From the NCBI RefSeq assembly GCF_008808095.1, contig NZ_CP023396.1, forward strand, positions 1,922,001-1,986,000: DNA of 64,000 nt. Direction: 5' to 3'. Position 1 is the stretch's first letter. Every line of letters starts with the position of its first letter. A model generated the notes under the pieces. The model was not told the DNA's origin, did not search any database, and saw only the letters and a program-made list of their open reading frames with translations. Source of the stretch: Pseudoalteromonas ruthenica (GTDB taxonomy: Bacteria; Pseudomonadota; Gammaproteobacteria; Enterobacterales; Alteromonadaceae). Positions 46,982 through 57,537 of this stretch are shown one piece after another. A program made the position numbers and the translations under genes.

Positions 46982-48934
46982 TCAACGCCCTGGGTTGGAT
47001 CTTCCGCTTGCCTCCACCAGACTTACATCATCACGAAGCAATGTCACCATCGCTTCATGATGTGCTGTTATCTGCTGATCGTCCCAGTTTGTATTTCGGG
47101 TGATTTCCGCCATTCTCTTGAGCTTGGGACTTTGAAGTTCAATTGTATCCTTGAAGTTTTCGGCCTTCACTCTGGGGAGGCTATTGCTGAATTTTGAGTT
47201 CGCGCTGACGCTTACGAGCGCGAGGTTGCCAAGCAGGTTAAGGCTAGAACCTGAAACAACCGCGCCCGACTGTTCTTTGTCAGGATGCTGTGGATAGAAG
47301 TGCTCAATGGAAGTTCTGAACTGAAATTTGAAATCTCGTTTTGAGGAGTCACTCAACAGAAGATAGTCGAGATACGAAAAGACGATACGGCTGATACCTA
47401 ACCCTTGTGGTTGCTGATCTTTCTCAAAGGAGAATGTCTCTTTAACCTTGCTGCGGGCATATCCCTTCAACAAATCGGCAAGATCCGCATGTTTCACGTC
47501 TCGAGGGGCTTTAACGGAGAGCCAGCGAAGAACTTTGGTAATCCAGTGCATCGTTCGCGGAGAAGTGTAGGTAATCCGAAGCATGGACTGAAGCAGCAAT
47601 ACATCTCGGGTATGTGGGTCAGCACTCCCGCCCTCCTCTAAGCTTCCATTGCTGGCCGAGAAAACATGGATGTACGTCGGGGTTGGCTTCTTGTCCCCGC
47701 CTCCTTTTTTCAGTCGCTGGAGAGACCAATCGCCATCGTCACCGATGTTTGCCGTGAATTGACGCTTCAAGATGAAGCCATCGAAGAGGTTGCGGCACTT
47801 GAGAAGCATAAATGCAAAACTACGCACCCAATCGGCTTTAGCATCGGGTACATTATTTACGGCGTCGTCAAATGACTTGATGAGGCGCTTGTCGTCAAGC
47901 AGGCCTTCGTCTTCGACCTCATCGCCTTTCATAATTCTTAGAACGTGTAGCAGAAAGGCCGGAAACTCAATAGTCGAACGAAACCGCTCGTTGCCCTCGT
48001 CTTCAGTGGAATTTGACTCGAGCTCTTTAGCGTATTTTGACAACGCCTCATCCAAGGACAACGATACCCCTTCGGAGGATTGCCTTGATGAATTGATGCC
48101 GGATTGCGGACGACTTTCCATTAGCGAAGCGAAGTTGGTCACCTCCAGCCAGGACCATTCATCACCAAATACTTTGTTTCGCAAACTTGTGTCACCACGG
48201 GTTAGAGACATCTGGACATAAGAATCCATGTCAGCACAGGAATCCCAAACCCACGCAAAGCATTCGCGTTCATATTGATTGGGCAGTTTGCTCATCAGGC
48301 GAGCCTTAACAATATCAACCTGCTTGAGTTGCTGCCCACGAGTGTTCATGATCTCGAAGTAGCGATTGAGGTCGGTATTGGGTGGCAGCGAGGCACGGAC
48401 GACAGTCACCTTCGTTAGCAAGAAATCGCAGAATTTTTCGCGTGAGCGATTAAGGTTTTCATTTTGTTTGAAGAACTGATTGATGATGCTGTAGCCTTCA
48501 TGAATGCCAGCATCTGCATTACTCGTGGAGCCCTGCGGTCGAACGTGCTCCTTAGCCGCCTCCTGTGCTACTCTCAGCAGGGCCTCAGTTGCCCGTGCGC
48601 GCGACTCATATTGCAAGTGGCCTGCATGGCCAACCGACGGCTTCTCACCCTCACCGTCTTGCTCTAGGAAGGTCAGAAGCAGATAGAGGGTTGTAAGTCG
48701 TTGTTGTCCATCTATGACCTCGAACTCATCCTCTCTTCCCCGCTTGATTACAACAAGGTTCCCAAGAAAATAGTTGTCCTGGCCCCCTACCACCGAGTCT
48801 TGAATATCGCTAATAAGTTGCTCAATCTGTTCGGCCCGCCAAGCATAGTTCCGTTGATAAATAGGAATCAGATAATTGTCAGTGAATAACTTGCCTACTG
48901 TTAACAGTTCAGGTTTCAACTCCTTCTTGCTCAT
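46982..48934 (-). CDS. DUF262-DUF1524 (GmrSD-like) nuclease, second gene of pair
   Basis: Protein of 650 aa. An N-terminal DUF262 domain has IPIYQRNYAW (residues 23-32) and the nucleotide-site motif DGQQR (75-79). A long helical middle follows. The C-terminal DUF1524 HNH-type nuclease has IEHFYPQ (H545), LGNLALVS and NSKFSN (about 543-586). This combination is that of GmrSD-type modification-dependent restriction enzymes and of SspE; the NTPase part gates the nuclease. The start overlaps the upstream DUF262 gene by 4 bp. The last residues look odd: another frame over the final 17 codons reads a more protein-like tail (see findings). Confidence 0.85.
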   Translation of the reverse strand: MSKKELKPELLTVGKLFTDNYLIPIYQRNYAWRAEQIEQLISDIQDSVVGGQDNYFLGNLVVIKRGREDEFEVIDGQQRLTTLYLLLTFLEQDGEGEKPSVGHAGHLQYESRARATEALLRVAQEAAKEHVRPQGSTSNADAGIHEGYSIINQFFKQNENLNRSREKFCDFLLTKVTVVRASLPPNTDLNRYFEIMNTRGQQLKQVDIVKARLMSKLPNQYERECFAWVWDSCADMDSYVQMSLTRGDTSLRNKVFGDEWSWLEVTNFASLMESRPQSGINSSRQSSEGVSLSLDEALSKYAKELESNSTEDEGNERFRSTIEFPAFLLHVLRIMKGDEVEDEGLLDDKRLIKSFDDAVNNVPDAKADWVRSFAFMLLKCRNLFDGFILKRQFTANIGDDGDWSLQRLKKGGGDKKPTPTYIHVFSASNGSLEEGGSADPHTRDVLLLQSMLRITYTSPRTMHWITKVLRWLSVKAPRDVKHADLADLLKGYARSKVKETFSFEKDQQPQGLGISRIVFSYLDYLLLSDSSKRDFKFQFRTSIEHFYPQHPDKEQSGAVVSGSSLNLLGNLALVSVSANSKFSNSLPRVKAENFKDTIELQSPKLKRMAEITRNTNWDDQQITAHHEAMVTLLRDDVSLVEASGRSNPGR

Positions 48935-50217
48935 TGCAGCCCCTTGATAAAAGCAACGAGTTCTTTTTCGTGGTTATCGCTGTATGGCTTACTTGCTATT
49001 GGAAGTTTGCGGACAACACTTCCAGTCATCGCATTACGTAGCAAAACAAAAGGCGATTTATTTGCATCGTTTTTACCTCGCGCTCGGTTGTCAGCAGATA
49101 CAAATTGCACACGAAGTAACTCGACCCGCAAGGCATATGCCCATGCGAATAACCTATTTCGCACTTCATCTACATCTTCATCGCCAAACTTGTTTGTATA
49201 GCAAAGTAGCGCGGCAATGAACAATTCGTATACGTAGCGGTAGCGGTAGCGACTTTGAGATGGGCCAAAGTTTTTGAAACCTCTGTCAATAACCTCTTGT
49301 TCCAGTATCTTCAATTCGTCAAGCATGAATGTCACCATCTCGAAAAATGAGCGTCCTGCGATTATCGGGGCATCAAGCTGAAAGCGGCTGCGGCCGGCAT
49401 TTCGTGCATCATGTGTAGAGGATACCGACCATGCACTTAGAAGTGGCATAGCGGCTTGTGCTGCAAGGTGATATCGCAGATTTGGCGAAAATGACCTGTG
49501 GGATCGTGATGAAATGCCCTTGAACATGCCGATGTCCCGAATAGTAAATTCGAGCGAGCTTTCGCCTCGTGACCACTTGGATATCCGGTATAAAAAAGTA
49601 GAAAAAAGCCTGTCCAGATCCTCATCGTTTACGGCTTCCCAAGCCTCAACGACAGCCACTTTCATAGCAGCGGACTCATCGTGCATTTCGCGCAGGTGGT
49701 GTGCTTTGAGCAAGTCGTGAGGGGCAAGCGGTTTGCCGCGATAGTTCTGGGAATCAAAGACCCGAAATGCCTCATCAATATCGTCCGTCACAATACGCAC
49801 CAACTGACATTTGTGACAGATAAAATCCAAAAACTCTTTTTTATCTTCCAACTGCGACAGGCGCCTTTGAAGCTCTATCCAAACTAGAGAGACAGGAGTT
49901 TCGCTGTTACCAGACATCGAAATTTGATGATTTATCGGATCTAAGGCCGCAAGAATCATTCGCAAAGTCAGCAGGCGCTGCTGCCCGTCGACTACATTGA
50001 GATACTCACCATCATCGTGAAGAATGATTGCACCCAAAACATAGGGAATATCTTTTCGTTCGGTATCTCGAAGAGCTTCGCTGATATCATCCACCAGTTG
50101 TAGAGCAGTCGATACATCCCAACTGTATGGGCGTTGATAGTTCGGTATCCGAAGGCCTTGCTTGAGTAGTTCATCCACGGTGACTGCACTAACACCGTTC
50201 TCTCCGTTAATCGCCAT
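48931..50217 (-). CDS. DUF262-only protein, first gene of pair
   Basis: Protein of 428 aa with a DUF262 domain: RIPNYQRPYSW (residues 23-33) and VVDGQQRLLTL (DGQQR at 77-81). The remainder is helical and rich in charged residues; I see no HNH, PD-(D/E)XK or other nuclease motif, in contrast to its partner. Good ribosome signals (AGGGAC and TAGGA) precede the ATG. In GmrSD-like systems the DUF262 part binds and hydrolyses NTPs and may sense modified DNA. The ATGA overlap with the next gene implies the two act in a fixed ratio or complex. Confidence 0.82.
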   Translation of the reverse strand: MAINGENGVSAVTVDELLKQGLRIPNYQRPYSWDVSTALQLVDDISEALRDTERKDIPYVLGAIILHDDGEYLNVVDGQQRLLTLRMILAALDPINHQISMSGNSETPVSLVWIELQRRLSQLEDKKEFLDFICHKCQLVRIVTDDIDEAFRVFDSQNYRGKPLAPHDLLKAHHLREMHDESAAMKVAVVEAWEAVNDEDLDRLFSTFLYRISKWSRGESSLEFTIRDIGMFKGISSRSHRSFSPNLRYHLAAQAAMPLLSAWSVSSTHDARNAGRSRFQLDAPIIAGRSFFEMVTFMLDELKILEQEVIDRGFKNFGPSQSRYRYRYVYELFIAALLCYTNKFGDEDVDEVRNRLFAWAYALRVELLRVQFVSADNRARGKNDANKSPFVLLRNAMTGSVVRKLPIASKPYSDNHEKELVAFIKGLQ

Positions 50218-50443
50218 TCCTATGTCCCTTCATTGACGCTTTTCTATTTTCTCAGCGTATTTTCCGCAAACTTTATTCACCTATATGGATACTTCGATTC
50301 CGAGTGGCGGCTGTCTTGTTCACAATTTCTATCACGAGGTGCTCCTCTGGCGCATATTTAACGATCTGGGGCATGGGTCGAGAGAGCGGTTCTGATCAAA
50401 GCGAGCATCGATGGCATCAGCACAGCGCTGCAATGCACCCGGT

Positions 50444-50485
50444 TGTCGATACCATGGCATTTGCTGATACGGTCACATGGTATTT
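50444..50485. repeat. right-end ATACCAT motifs (possible integrase arm sites)
   Basis: TGTCGATACCAT at 50444-50455 repeats 46846-46857 exactly in the same orientation. An inverted ATACCAT lies at 50477-50483, within CATGGTATTT, whose reverse complement occurs at 46861-46870. Confidence 0.4.
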
Positions 50486-50520
50486 GCTATATCTTCGATT
50501 CAGCGTCGGCCTTAAACCAT

Positions 50521-50561
50521 AAAAAATGCCATTGATAATGCAGTCAATATCATCAATGGCA
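50521..50561 (-). terminator. current terminator of guaA (island-borne)
   Basis: Inverted repeat TGCCATTGAT / ATCAATGGCA with a 15-nt loop, followed on the minus strand by six T. It lies 40 bp past the guaA stop and inside the island boundary, so the element appears to supply guaA with a replacement terminator. Confidence 0.6.
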
Positions 50562-50600
50562 CTCACTAAATCAAATAAAACAATAGGCTAAATAATAGCC

Positions 50601-52178
50601 TCATTCCCACTCGATAGTCGCTGGCGGCTTACCTGAGATGTCATACACCACGCGAGAAATACCATCGATTTCGTTAATAATACGGTTAGACACCTTGCCA
50701 AGGAATTCATAGGGTAAGTGTGACCAACGCGCGGTCATAAAGTCGATGGTTTCAACACAACGTAGGCTTACGACCCAGTCATATTTACGGGCATCACCCA
50801 TCACCCCGACCGAGCGCACTGGCAAGAACACCGTGAAGGCTTGGCTTACTTTGTGATAAAGCTCCGCCTTGTGCAGCTCTTCGATGAAAATAGCATCAGC
50901 GCGACGGAGCAAGTCGCAATACTCTTTCTTAATTTCACCCAGTACCCGTACACCTAGGCCTGGGCCTGGGAATGGGTGGCGATACAACATGTCATAAGGA
51001 AGACCCAGCTCAAGGCCTATCTTGCGTACTTCGTCTTTGAACAATTCACGCAGCGGCTCAACAAGGCCCAGCTTCATGTCTTCTGGCAAACCACCAACAT
51101 TGTGGTGTGATTTGATGACATGGGCTTTACCGGTCGCCGAGGCGGCTGATTCAATTACATCTGGGTAGATAGTTCCTTGCGCCAACCACTGCGCATTCAC
51201 ACGTTTGCCCGCTTCTTCATTGAATACATCAACAAAGGTGTAACCAATGGCTTTACGTTTAGCTTCTGGCTCATCAATCCCTTCTAAGGCTCTCAAAAAG
51301 CGCTCTTCGGCATCTATTTTGATGATATTGAGGCCAAAGTGGTCGCCGAACATATCCATCACCTGTTCGCCTTCGTTCAAGCGTAACAGGCCGTTGTCAA
51401 CAAACACACAAGTTAGTTTATCGCCAATGGCTTTATGAATAAGCATCGCCACGACAGACGAGTCTACCCCACCGGATAGGCCTAAGATCACTTCTTCGTC
51501 ACCGACTTTTTCACGAATACGCTCAACAGCATCTTCGATGATTTGCGCGGGTGTCCAAAGCTTTTCACAACCACAGATATCAACCACAAAGCGCTCTAAC
51601 AGACGCAGACCTTGAAGTGTATGAGTCACTTCTGGGTGGAACTGCACGCCATAAAAACGTTTTTCTTCCCATGACATCGCTGCATGGGGACAAGTGTCTG
51701 TTCTCGCTGTGGTAGCAAACTGAGGGGGAGTTTCTTCTACTTTATCGCCGTGGCTCATCCATACATCAAGCAGACCGTTACCGTTGTCGCCAAGGTGATC
51801 TTCAATGGCTTCAAACAAGGCACAATTACCTACTTTTTCCACTTGCGCATAGCCAAACTCTTTCTTATCAGAGCCGTGTACTTTACCGCCAAGCTGCGCC
51901 GCCATGGTTTGCATGCCATAACACACACCCAGAACCGGAACACCCGCTTCAAATACGTAGTCAGGCGCACGCGGGCTGCCCTCTTCGACTGTAGATTCAG
52001 GGCCACCAGATAAAATGATGCCTTGCGGGTTAAATTCACGAATTTGCTCTTCCGTTACATCCCACGCCCATAATTCACAGTAAACGCCTATTTCACGCAC
52101 GCGGCGGGCGATCAGCTGGGTGTACTGCGAACCAAAGTCGAGGATCAATATACGGGAATCATGGATGTCTTTGCTCAT
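50601..52178 (-). CDS. guaA: GMP synthase (glutamine-hydrolysing)
   Basis: Makes GMP from XMP, ATP and glutamine (525 aa, as in E. coli). The class I amidotransferase domain has GVCYGMQ (catalytic Cys) and FHPEVTHT. The ATP pyrophosphatase P-loop is LSGGVDSSV. The C-terminal dimerisation domain ends in the invariant PATIEWE. Its stop codon and following DNA belong to the island: the 13-bp attachment repeat covers the last codons (50603-50615), and the stop is now TGA. Confidence 0.97.
   Translation of the reverse strand: MSKDIHDSRILILDFGSQYTQLIARRVREIGVYCELWAWDVTEEQIREFNPQGIILSGGPESTVEEGSPRAPDYVFEAGVPVLGVCYGMQTMAAQLGGKVHGSDKKEFGYAQVEKVGNCALFEAIEDHLGDNGNGLLDVWMSHGDKVEETPPQFATTARTDTCPHAAMSWEEKRFYGVQFHPEVTHTLQGLRLLERFVVDICGCEKLWTPAQIIEDAVERIREKVGDEEVILGLSGGVDSSVVAMLIHKAIGDKLTCVFVDNGLLRLNEGEQVMDMFGDHFGLNIIKIDAEERFLRALEGIDEPEAKRKAIGYTFVDVFNEEAGKRVNAQWLAQGTIYPDVIESAASATGKAHVIKSHHNVGGLPEDMKLGLVEPLRELFKDEVRKIGLELGLPYDMLYRHPFPGPGLGVRVLGEIKKEYCDLLRRADAIFIEELHKAELYHKVSQAFTVFLPVRSVGVMGDARKYDWVVSLRCVETIDFMTARWSHLPYEFLGKVSNRIINEIDGISRVVYDISGKPPATIEWE
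50603..50615 (-). repeat. right attachment repeat within the guaA 3' end
   Basis: ATTCCCACTCGAT, encoding the IEWE end of GuaA, identical to 46779-46791 in the same orientation. Together the two define the island ends. Confidence 0.75.
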
Positions 52179-52249
52179 TGCTGTCTCATCTAAATTAAAT
52201 GATGGCGGACCCAGTGCAACCAGGCCCTTTACGCTAACCGAAATTAAGC

Positions 52250-52271
52250 AGGGCTAGCAGTTGCTAGCCCT
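52250..52271 (-). other. guaB-guaA intercistronic hairpin
   Basis: Perfect 10-bp stem AGGGCTAGCA / TGCTAGCCCT with a 2-nt loop in the 112-bp gap between guaB and guaA. It lacks a proper T-run, so it may be a partial terminator or an mRNA-processing element tuning guaA relative to guaB. Confidence 0.5.
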
Positions 52272-52290
52272 GATTGCACCGTTTTCGCGC

Positions 52291-53850
<1,560 letters not shown>

Positions 53851-53895
53851 TTATGATAAAGTGGCGACAACTTTTTCGCTCTCTTGGGTCGTTCT

Positions 53896-55254
53896 ATGTA
53901 TTCACAACCCCACGCTAATACGCCAGCTGCCGTATACACCGTATCGCGCCTAAACCGCGAAATCCGAACCGTGTTAGAACGTGGCTTTGCCAGTATAGTA
54001 CTCAATGGTGAAATTTCTAACTTTGTTGCCCCCGCTTCTGGACATTGGTACTTCTCCTTAAAAGACGATAAATCCCAAGTACGCGCAGCGATGTGGCGCG
54101 GCAACAACCGCTATGCACAAATTCGCCCAAAGAATGGCGACCAAGTGCAAGTACATGCACGAGTCTCATTGTATGAACCGCGCGGTGACTACCAAGTCAT
54201 CGTCGAGCGCATGGAAGCCGCTGGCGAGGGGCTGCTTAAACAACAGTTCGAAGCCTTAAAAATGCGCTTGGCTAGTGAAGGGCTATTTAACTCTAGTTAC
54301 AAAAAGCCATTGCCTAGCAGCATCAATAAAGTAGGTGTTGTCACGTCCAGCACTGGGGCCGCTATAAAGGATATTTTAACCGTATTAAAGCGCCGCGCAC
54401 CGCAGCTTGAAGTGGTTATTTACCCTTGCCAAGTGCAAGGTGATAGTGCCCATCAAGGGATCATCGATAAAATTGCTCTAGCCAATGCCCGCAAAGAGGT
54501 TGATGTATTAATTGTCGGACGCGGTGGCGGCAGCTTAGAAGACTTGTGGTGCTTTAATCACGAGCAATTGGCTCGCGCTATTTTTGCCAGTGAATTACCT
54601 GTGATCAGTGCCGTGGGTCATGAAATAGACACCACTATCAGCGATTTTGTTGCTGATATACGTGCGGCGACCCCCTCGGCGGCGGCCGAGTTAGTGAGTC
54701 CCGATAGCGAACAAATTAAGCAGTTTTTAGCGCATAAAAAGCAGCAGCTACACAGCGCATGGCGACACCGCTTAGCGGCCTATCAACAGCAATTGCAGCA
54801 ACTACAAAGCCGTTTATCACACCAGCATCCAGCTAATCAGTTGATGCAACAGCAGCAGCGTTTAGATGAGTTGCAAATGCGTCTACACCGCGCCATGGAG
54901 CAGCGTTTTAACCACCAGCAACAGCACCTTGGCGAGCTTAGTATGCGTTTGCAACGCGCCAACCCAGCACAACGGGTAGCCAGCGCCAAATATCAATTGC
55001 AGCAACTATCGAGCCGTCTAGTGGCAAGCCAAAAAGAACAACTCTATCGCGCCCAAAGCGAACTGAGCCACCTCGCTACTCGCCTTGATAGCATCAGCCC
55101 TTTGGCCGTACTTGGGCGCGGCTACAGCATTACGCGCGCCGACTCGGGAATTATTAAGTCAGTACAGCAAGTACAACCGGGCCAAACACTGCATACGCGC
55201 GTGGCCGATGGTGAGGTTACGACGACGGTGGTAGGCGTTCAACCCAAAGATTAA
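53896..55254 (+). CDS. xseA: exodeoxyribonuclease VII large subunit
   Basis: Large subunit of the single-strand exonuclease ExoVII (452 aa from ATG 53896; an upstream TTG at 53884 is less likely). The N-terminal OB fold ([19 protein letters not shown]) is followed by the catalytic region ([44 protein letters not shown]) and a long glutamine-rich coiled coil (about 275-400) that binds XseB. The 3' end overlaps the convergent next gene by 38 bp. Confidence 0.96.
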   Translation: MYSQPHANTPAAVYTVSRLNREIRTVLERGFASIVLNGEISNFVAPASGHWYFSLKDDKSQVRAAMWRGNNRYAQIRPKNGDQVQVHARVSLYEPRGDYQVIVERMEAAGEGLLKQQFEALKMRLASEGLFNSSYKKPLPSSINKVGVVTSSTGAAIKDILTVLKRRAPQLEVVIYPCQVQGDSAHQGIIDKIALANARKEVDVLIVGRGGGSLEDLWCFNHEQLARAIFASELPVISAVGHEIDTTISDFVADIRAATPSAAAELVSPDSEQIKQFLAHKKQQLHSAWRHRLAAYQQQLQQLQSRLSHQHPANQLMQQQQRLDELQMRLHRAMEQRFNHQQQHLGELSMRLQRANPAQRVASAKYQLQQLSSRLVASQKEQLYRAQSELSHLATRLDSISPLAVLGRGYSITRADSGIIKSVQQVQPGQTLHTRVADGEVTTTVVGVQPKD

Positions 55255-55891
55255 GACCCGCTTCAGAGCTGCGCGAATTGGTGCGGTGAAACTGCTGCCA
55301 CCACGGCTGTTCCATAAGAGTATTTTGAATATTGTGCCAATCGTCACGCGGGTCGAGTTCTACGTCTTCTTGGGCTGAGAACTGCAGGCGACAAACCGTT
55401 TGCTTACATTGGGCGGTATCGAGTTTAATCTTGTACGCCAACCCTTGGCTGTAAACAAAGTCACTCACTTTGGTCTCAACTTCATAGGCCCAAGCTTCGT
55501 CCCGCTCTTGATTGGTAAATCGCTCTTTAAGTTCGGCCTCCATGTCACTGGGCGCGTCTAGAATATGCTTGTAGGTAGCAATGGTTTGCTTAGCGGCCGC
55601 CAATTCGCGGCGTAAAGTATCAATGTCGCTGGTACTGTTAGCGGCACCTTGGGGTTGTTCGGGGGCGACCTCTAGCGTATCGGTAGCGGGTGGCAGCTGC
55701 TGTTTTTTTACTGCTATTTGAGGTGATTCAGGCAGCGCCGCGAGCTGAGGGGGATGAGTTACAAGTTGAGCATCACTTGATGGTGCGGGCTGCGTTGCTG
55801 GCACGGGTGATGGCTCGAAGAACACTATATAACCGCCTCCGAAGCCCAACGAGAATGCCCCCAGTGCAGTTATAACAAGTTGTTTATTCAT
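55217..55891 (-). CDS. membrane-anchored periplasmic protein of unknown function
   Basis: Protein of 224 aa: an N-terminal hydrophobic segment ([21 protein letters not shown]) that can anchor or be cleaved, a proline/glutamine-rich linker (about residues 28-85), a short coiled coil ([19 protein letters not shown]) and a C-terminal globular domain with one cysteine pair (CKQTVC) able to form a disulfide outside the cytoplasm. No family recognised. It follows cysE by 20 bp on the same strand and overlaps xseA tail-to-tail. Confidence 0.7.
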   Translation of the reverse strand: MNKQLVITALGAFSLGFGGGYIVFFEPSPVPATQPAPSSDAQLVTHPPQLAALPESPQIAVKKQQLPPATDTLEVAPEQPQGAANSTSDIDTLRRELAAAKQTIATYKHILDAPSDMEAELKERFTNQERDEAWAYEVETKVSDFVYSQGLAYKIKLDTAQCKQTVCRLQFSAQEDVELDPRDDWHNIQNTLMEQPWWQQFHRTNSRSSEAGLNLWVERLPPSS

Positions 55892-55911
55892 CCCTTTTCA
55901 CTCTAGTGCCA

Positions 55912-56742
55912 CTACAACATGGCACTAGTATGCGATTGATTCTCTTGTTCGTCATCTAAAAAGTTTTGATTCATGCTTTCCGCTGGACAAGGACAGTCCG
56001 GTTTGCCCACCAATTTAGCGGGAACGCCAACGGCGGTCATATGCGGCGGCACTGAGCTCAATACTACCGAGCCGGCACCAATACGCGCACCCTCACCCAC
56101 TTCAATATTGCCCAGAACTTTCGCCCCGGCACCAATCAGCACCCCGGCACGAATTTTAGGGTGGCGATCGCCAGACTCGTTACCTGTACCGCCTAAAGTG
56201 ACCGACTGCAAAATAGACACATTGTCTTCAATCACCGCTGTCTCACCAATAACAATGCCTGTCGCATGGTCAAACATGATGCCGTGACCAACACGGCACG
56301 CGGGGTGAATGTCAACACCAAACACCTCTGAGCAGCGGCTTTGTATAAAACGAGCCAGCTCAATGCGCCCTTGACGCCACAAGCAATGAGCCAACCTGTG
56401 CGCTTGAATGGCGTGAAAGCCTTTAAGGTTTAAGATCACCGTTAAATAAGTATCCACCGCCGGGTCACGATCGCGAACGGCTTTAATATCGTTTGCTACA
56501 TGAGTCAGCATGGTATCGCAGCCCACAAACGCTTGGTCAAATAGCTCGCGAATGGTAAACGCTGACACCACCGCATCGGCGAGTTTGTTGGCCACGATAA
56601 AGCTTAGCGCCGAGCCAAGGCATTCATGATTAAGCACACACGAGTATACGTGCGAGGCCAATAATGGCTCTTTAGTTACAACTTGATTTGCTTCTTCTCT
56701 GAGCTGCTGCCAGATTTCATGACGCATGGGCATATCCACCAA
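55912..56742 (-). CDS. cysE: serine O-acetyltransferase
   Basis: First step of cysteine synthesis, acetyl-CoA plus serine to O-acetylserine (276 aa). It has the N-terminal helical domain and the left-handed beta-helix hexapeptide region (GIVIGETAVIEDNVSI, GAKVLGNIEVGEGARIGAG). The conserved active-site region is HPACRVGHGIMFDHATG. The C-terminal tail, with cysteines in PDCPCP, is longer and more variable, as in CysE proteins that bind CysK. Confidence 0.95.
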   Translation of the reverse strand: MVDMPMRHEIWQQLREEANQVVTKEPLLASHVYSCVLNHECLGSALSFIVANKLADAVVSAFTIRELFDQAFVGCDTMLTHVANDIKAVRDRDPAVDTYLTVILNLKGFHAIQAHRLAHCLWRQGRIELARFIQSRCSEVFGVDIHPACRVGHGIMFDHATGIVIGETAVIEDNVSILQSVTLGGTGNESGDRHPKIRAGVLIGAGAKVLGNIEVGEGARIGAGSVVLSSVPPHMTAVGVPAKLVGKPDCPCPAESMNQNFLDDEQENQSHTSAML

Positions 56743-56917
56743 CTTACGAACAACGGACTTGTAATAGACTAAGTGTAACGGATCTGCCCACTATCACGCC
56801 ATCCCGGGGGCAATTTAGGGTCGTTATCAGATATAACTAAAACAACTAAGGAAAGAACTGTTGTCCTTAATGCAAAAATAAAGCTAGGCTAAAGTCATAG
56901 CCGCATTGGAGAAGAAT

Positions 56918-57238
56918 ATGCCCCAAGCAATTGATAAAAAGAACTTTAATAGCTTTAAAACGTTTTACCCTTATTACTTACAAGAGCACGAAAACCCTGT
57001 GTGCCGACGTTTACATTTTATCGGCAGTTTAGTGGTGCTGGCGATATTAGGCTTTGCTGTGTTCAGCGGCAGCTACATTTGGTTGTGGGCGATGCCTGTG
57101 GCCGGTTACGGCTTTGCATGGGTGGGTCATTTCTTTTTCGAGAAAAATCGCCCTGCTACCTTTCGCCATCCAGTTTACAGCTTGATTGGCGACTGGGTCA
57201 TGTTTAAGGATATGCTCATTGGCAAAGTACCTTGGTAG
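56918..57238 (+). CDS. DUF962 / Mpo1-like membrane protein
   Basis: Protein of 106 aa. ATG 56918 has GGAG at the right distance, so the in-frame TTG at 56906 is not needed. Family signs are FYPYYLQEHENPVCRRLHF with the metal-binding His, two hydrophobic segments and WVGHFFFEKNRPATFRHP. Yeast Mpo1 is a fatty-acid 2-hydroxy dioxygenase; the bacterial role is not established. It stands alone, divergent from cysE. Confidence 0.88.
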   Translation: MPQAIDKKNFNSFKTFYPYYLQEHENPVCRRLHFIGSLVVLAILGFAVFSGSYIWLWAMPVAGYGFAWVGHFFFEKNRPATFRHPVYSLIGDWVMFKDMLIGKVPW

Positions 57239-57273
57239 CCCCAAGCTTTGCCACTGAGCGCTCTAATAGGAGG

Positions 57274-57522
57274 CTATACCCCCACACCAAGGGTTTTTAA
57301 CAACGCCAACACACTTTTAGCATTATCTGCTAATACCAACTGCTTATCATGCTCTGAAGTGGCCTGATGCACAGCCGCAATCATCTCATGCAGCTCTTTT
57401 AGTTCATCATCACTAAAGGCACTACGAAGTTGTGGCTTCGACATGGGTAAGGAATTGCTTAAATCAGCGGCAATCTGGGCGATATCGTCGGCGAACTCGC
57501 CTCTTAAATCGTTTAGGCTCAT
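57274..57522 (-). CDS. small helical hypothetical protein
   Basis: Protein of 82 aa, acidic and predicted all-helical (LNDLRGEFADDIAQIAADL; SDDELKELHEMIAAVHQAT). No signal peptide or membrane helix. It follows the lipoprotein gene by 15 bp on the same strand, so they are probably cotranscribed. No recognised family. Confidence 0.6.
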   Translation of the reverse strand: MSLNDLRGEFADDIAQIAADLSNSLPMSKPQLRSAFSDDELKELHEMIAAVHQATSEHDKQLVLADNAKSVLALLKTLGVGV

Positions 57523-57537
57523 TATTCTATCCTGTTA

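Larger units (their letters stand above)
50218..50600. other. right end of the island, upstream of the DUF262 operon
   Basis: 383 bp without a sizeable gene. It should hold the DUF262 promoter. A 33-codon minus-strand ORF lies at 50273-50374 (MPQIVKYAPEEHLVIEIV at its start) without a clear ribosome site. Near guaA it has ATACCAT motifs, a terminator hairpin and, at 50586-50600, a short palindrome built on GGCTA/TAGCC. Confidence 0.5.
46779..50615. mobile_element. small genomic island integrated at the 3' end of guaA
   Basis: A block of about 3.8 kb bounded by 13-bp direct repeats of the guaA end. The block separates guaA from a terminator that suits it. Its only clear genes are two DUF262 proteins. 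ATACCAT motifs recur near both ends. No integrase, transposase or conjugation gene is visible, so it is either a decayed remnant or an element moved by an integrase supplied in trans. The 3' end of guaA is a known integration hotspot. Confidence 0.72.

Noticed and set aside
46763..47197. Plus-strand 144-codon frame across the island left end
   Set aside because: It runs from outside the attachment repeat into the antisense of the DUF1524 gene. It lacks a ribosome site and matches no integrase pattern.
50304..50522. 72-codon plus-strand frame at the right island end, tested as an integrase remnant
   Set aside because: No tyrosine-recombinase motifs in any frame; composition unlike a conserved protein.
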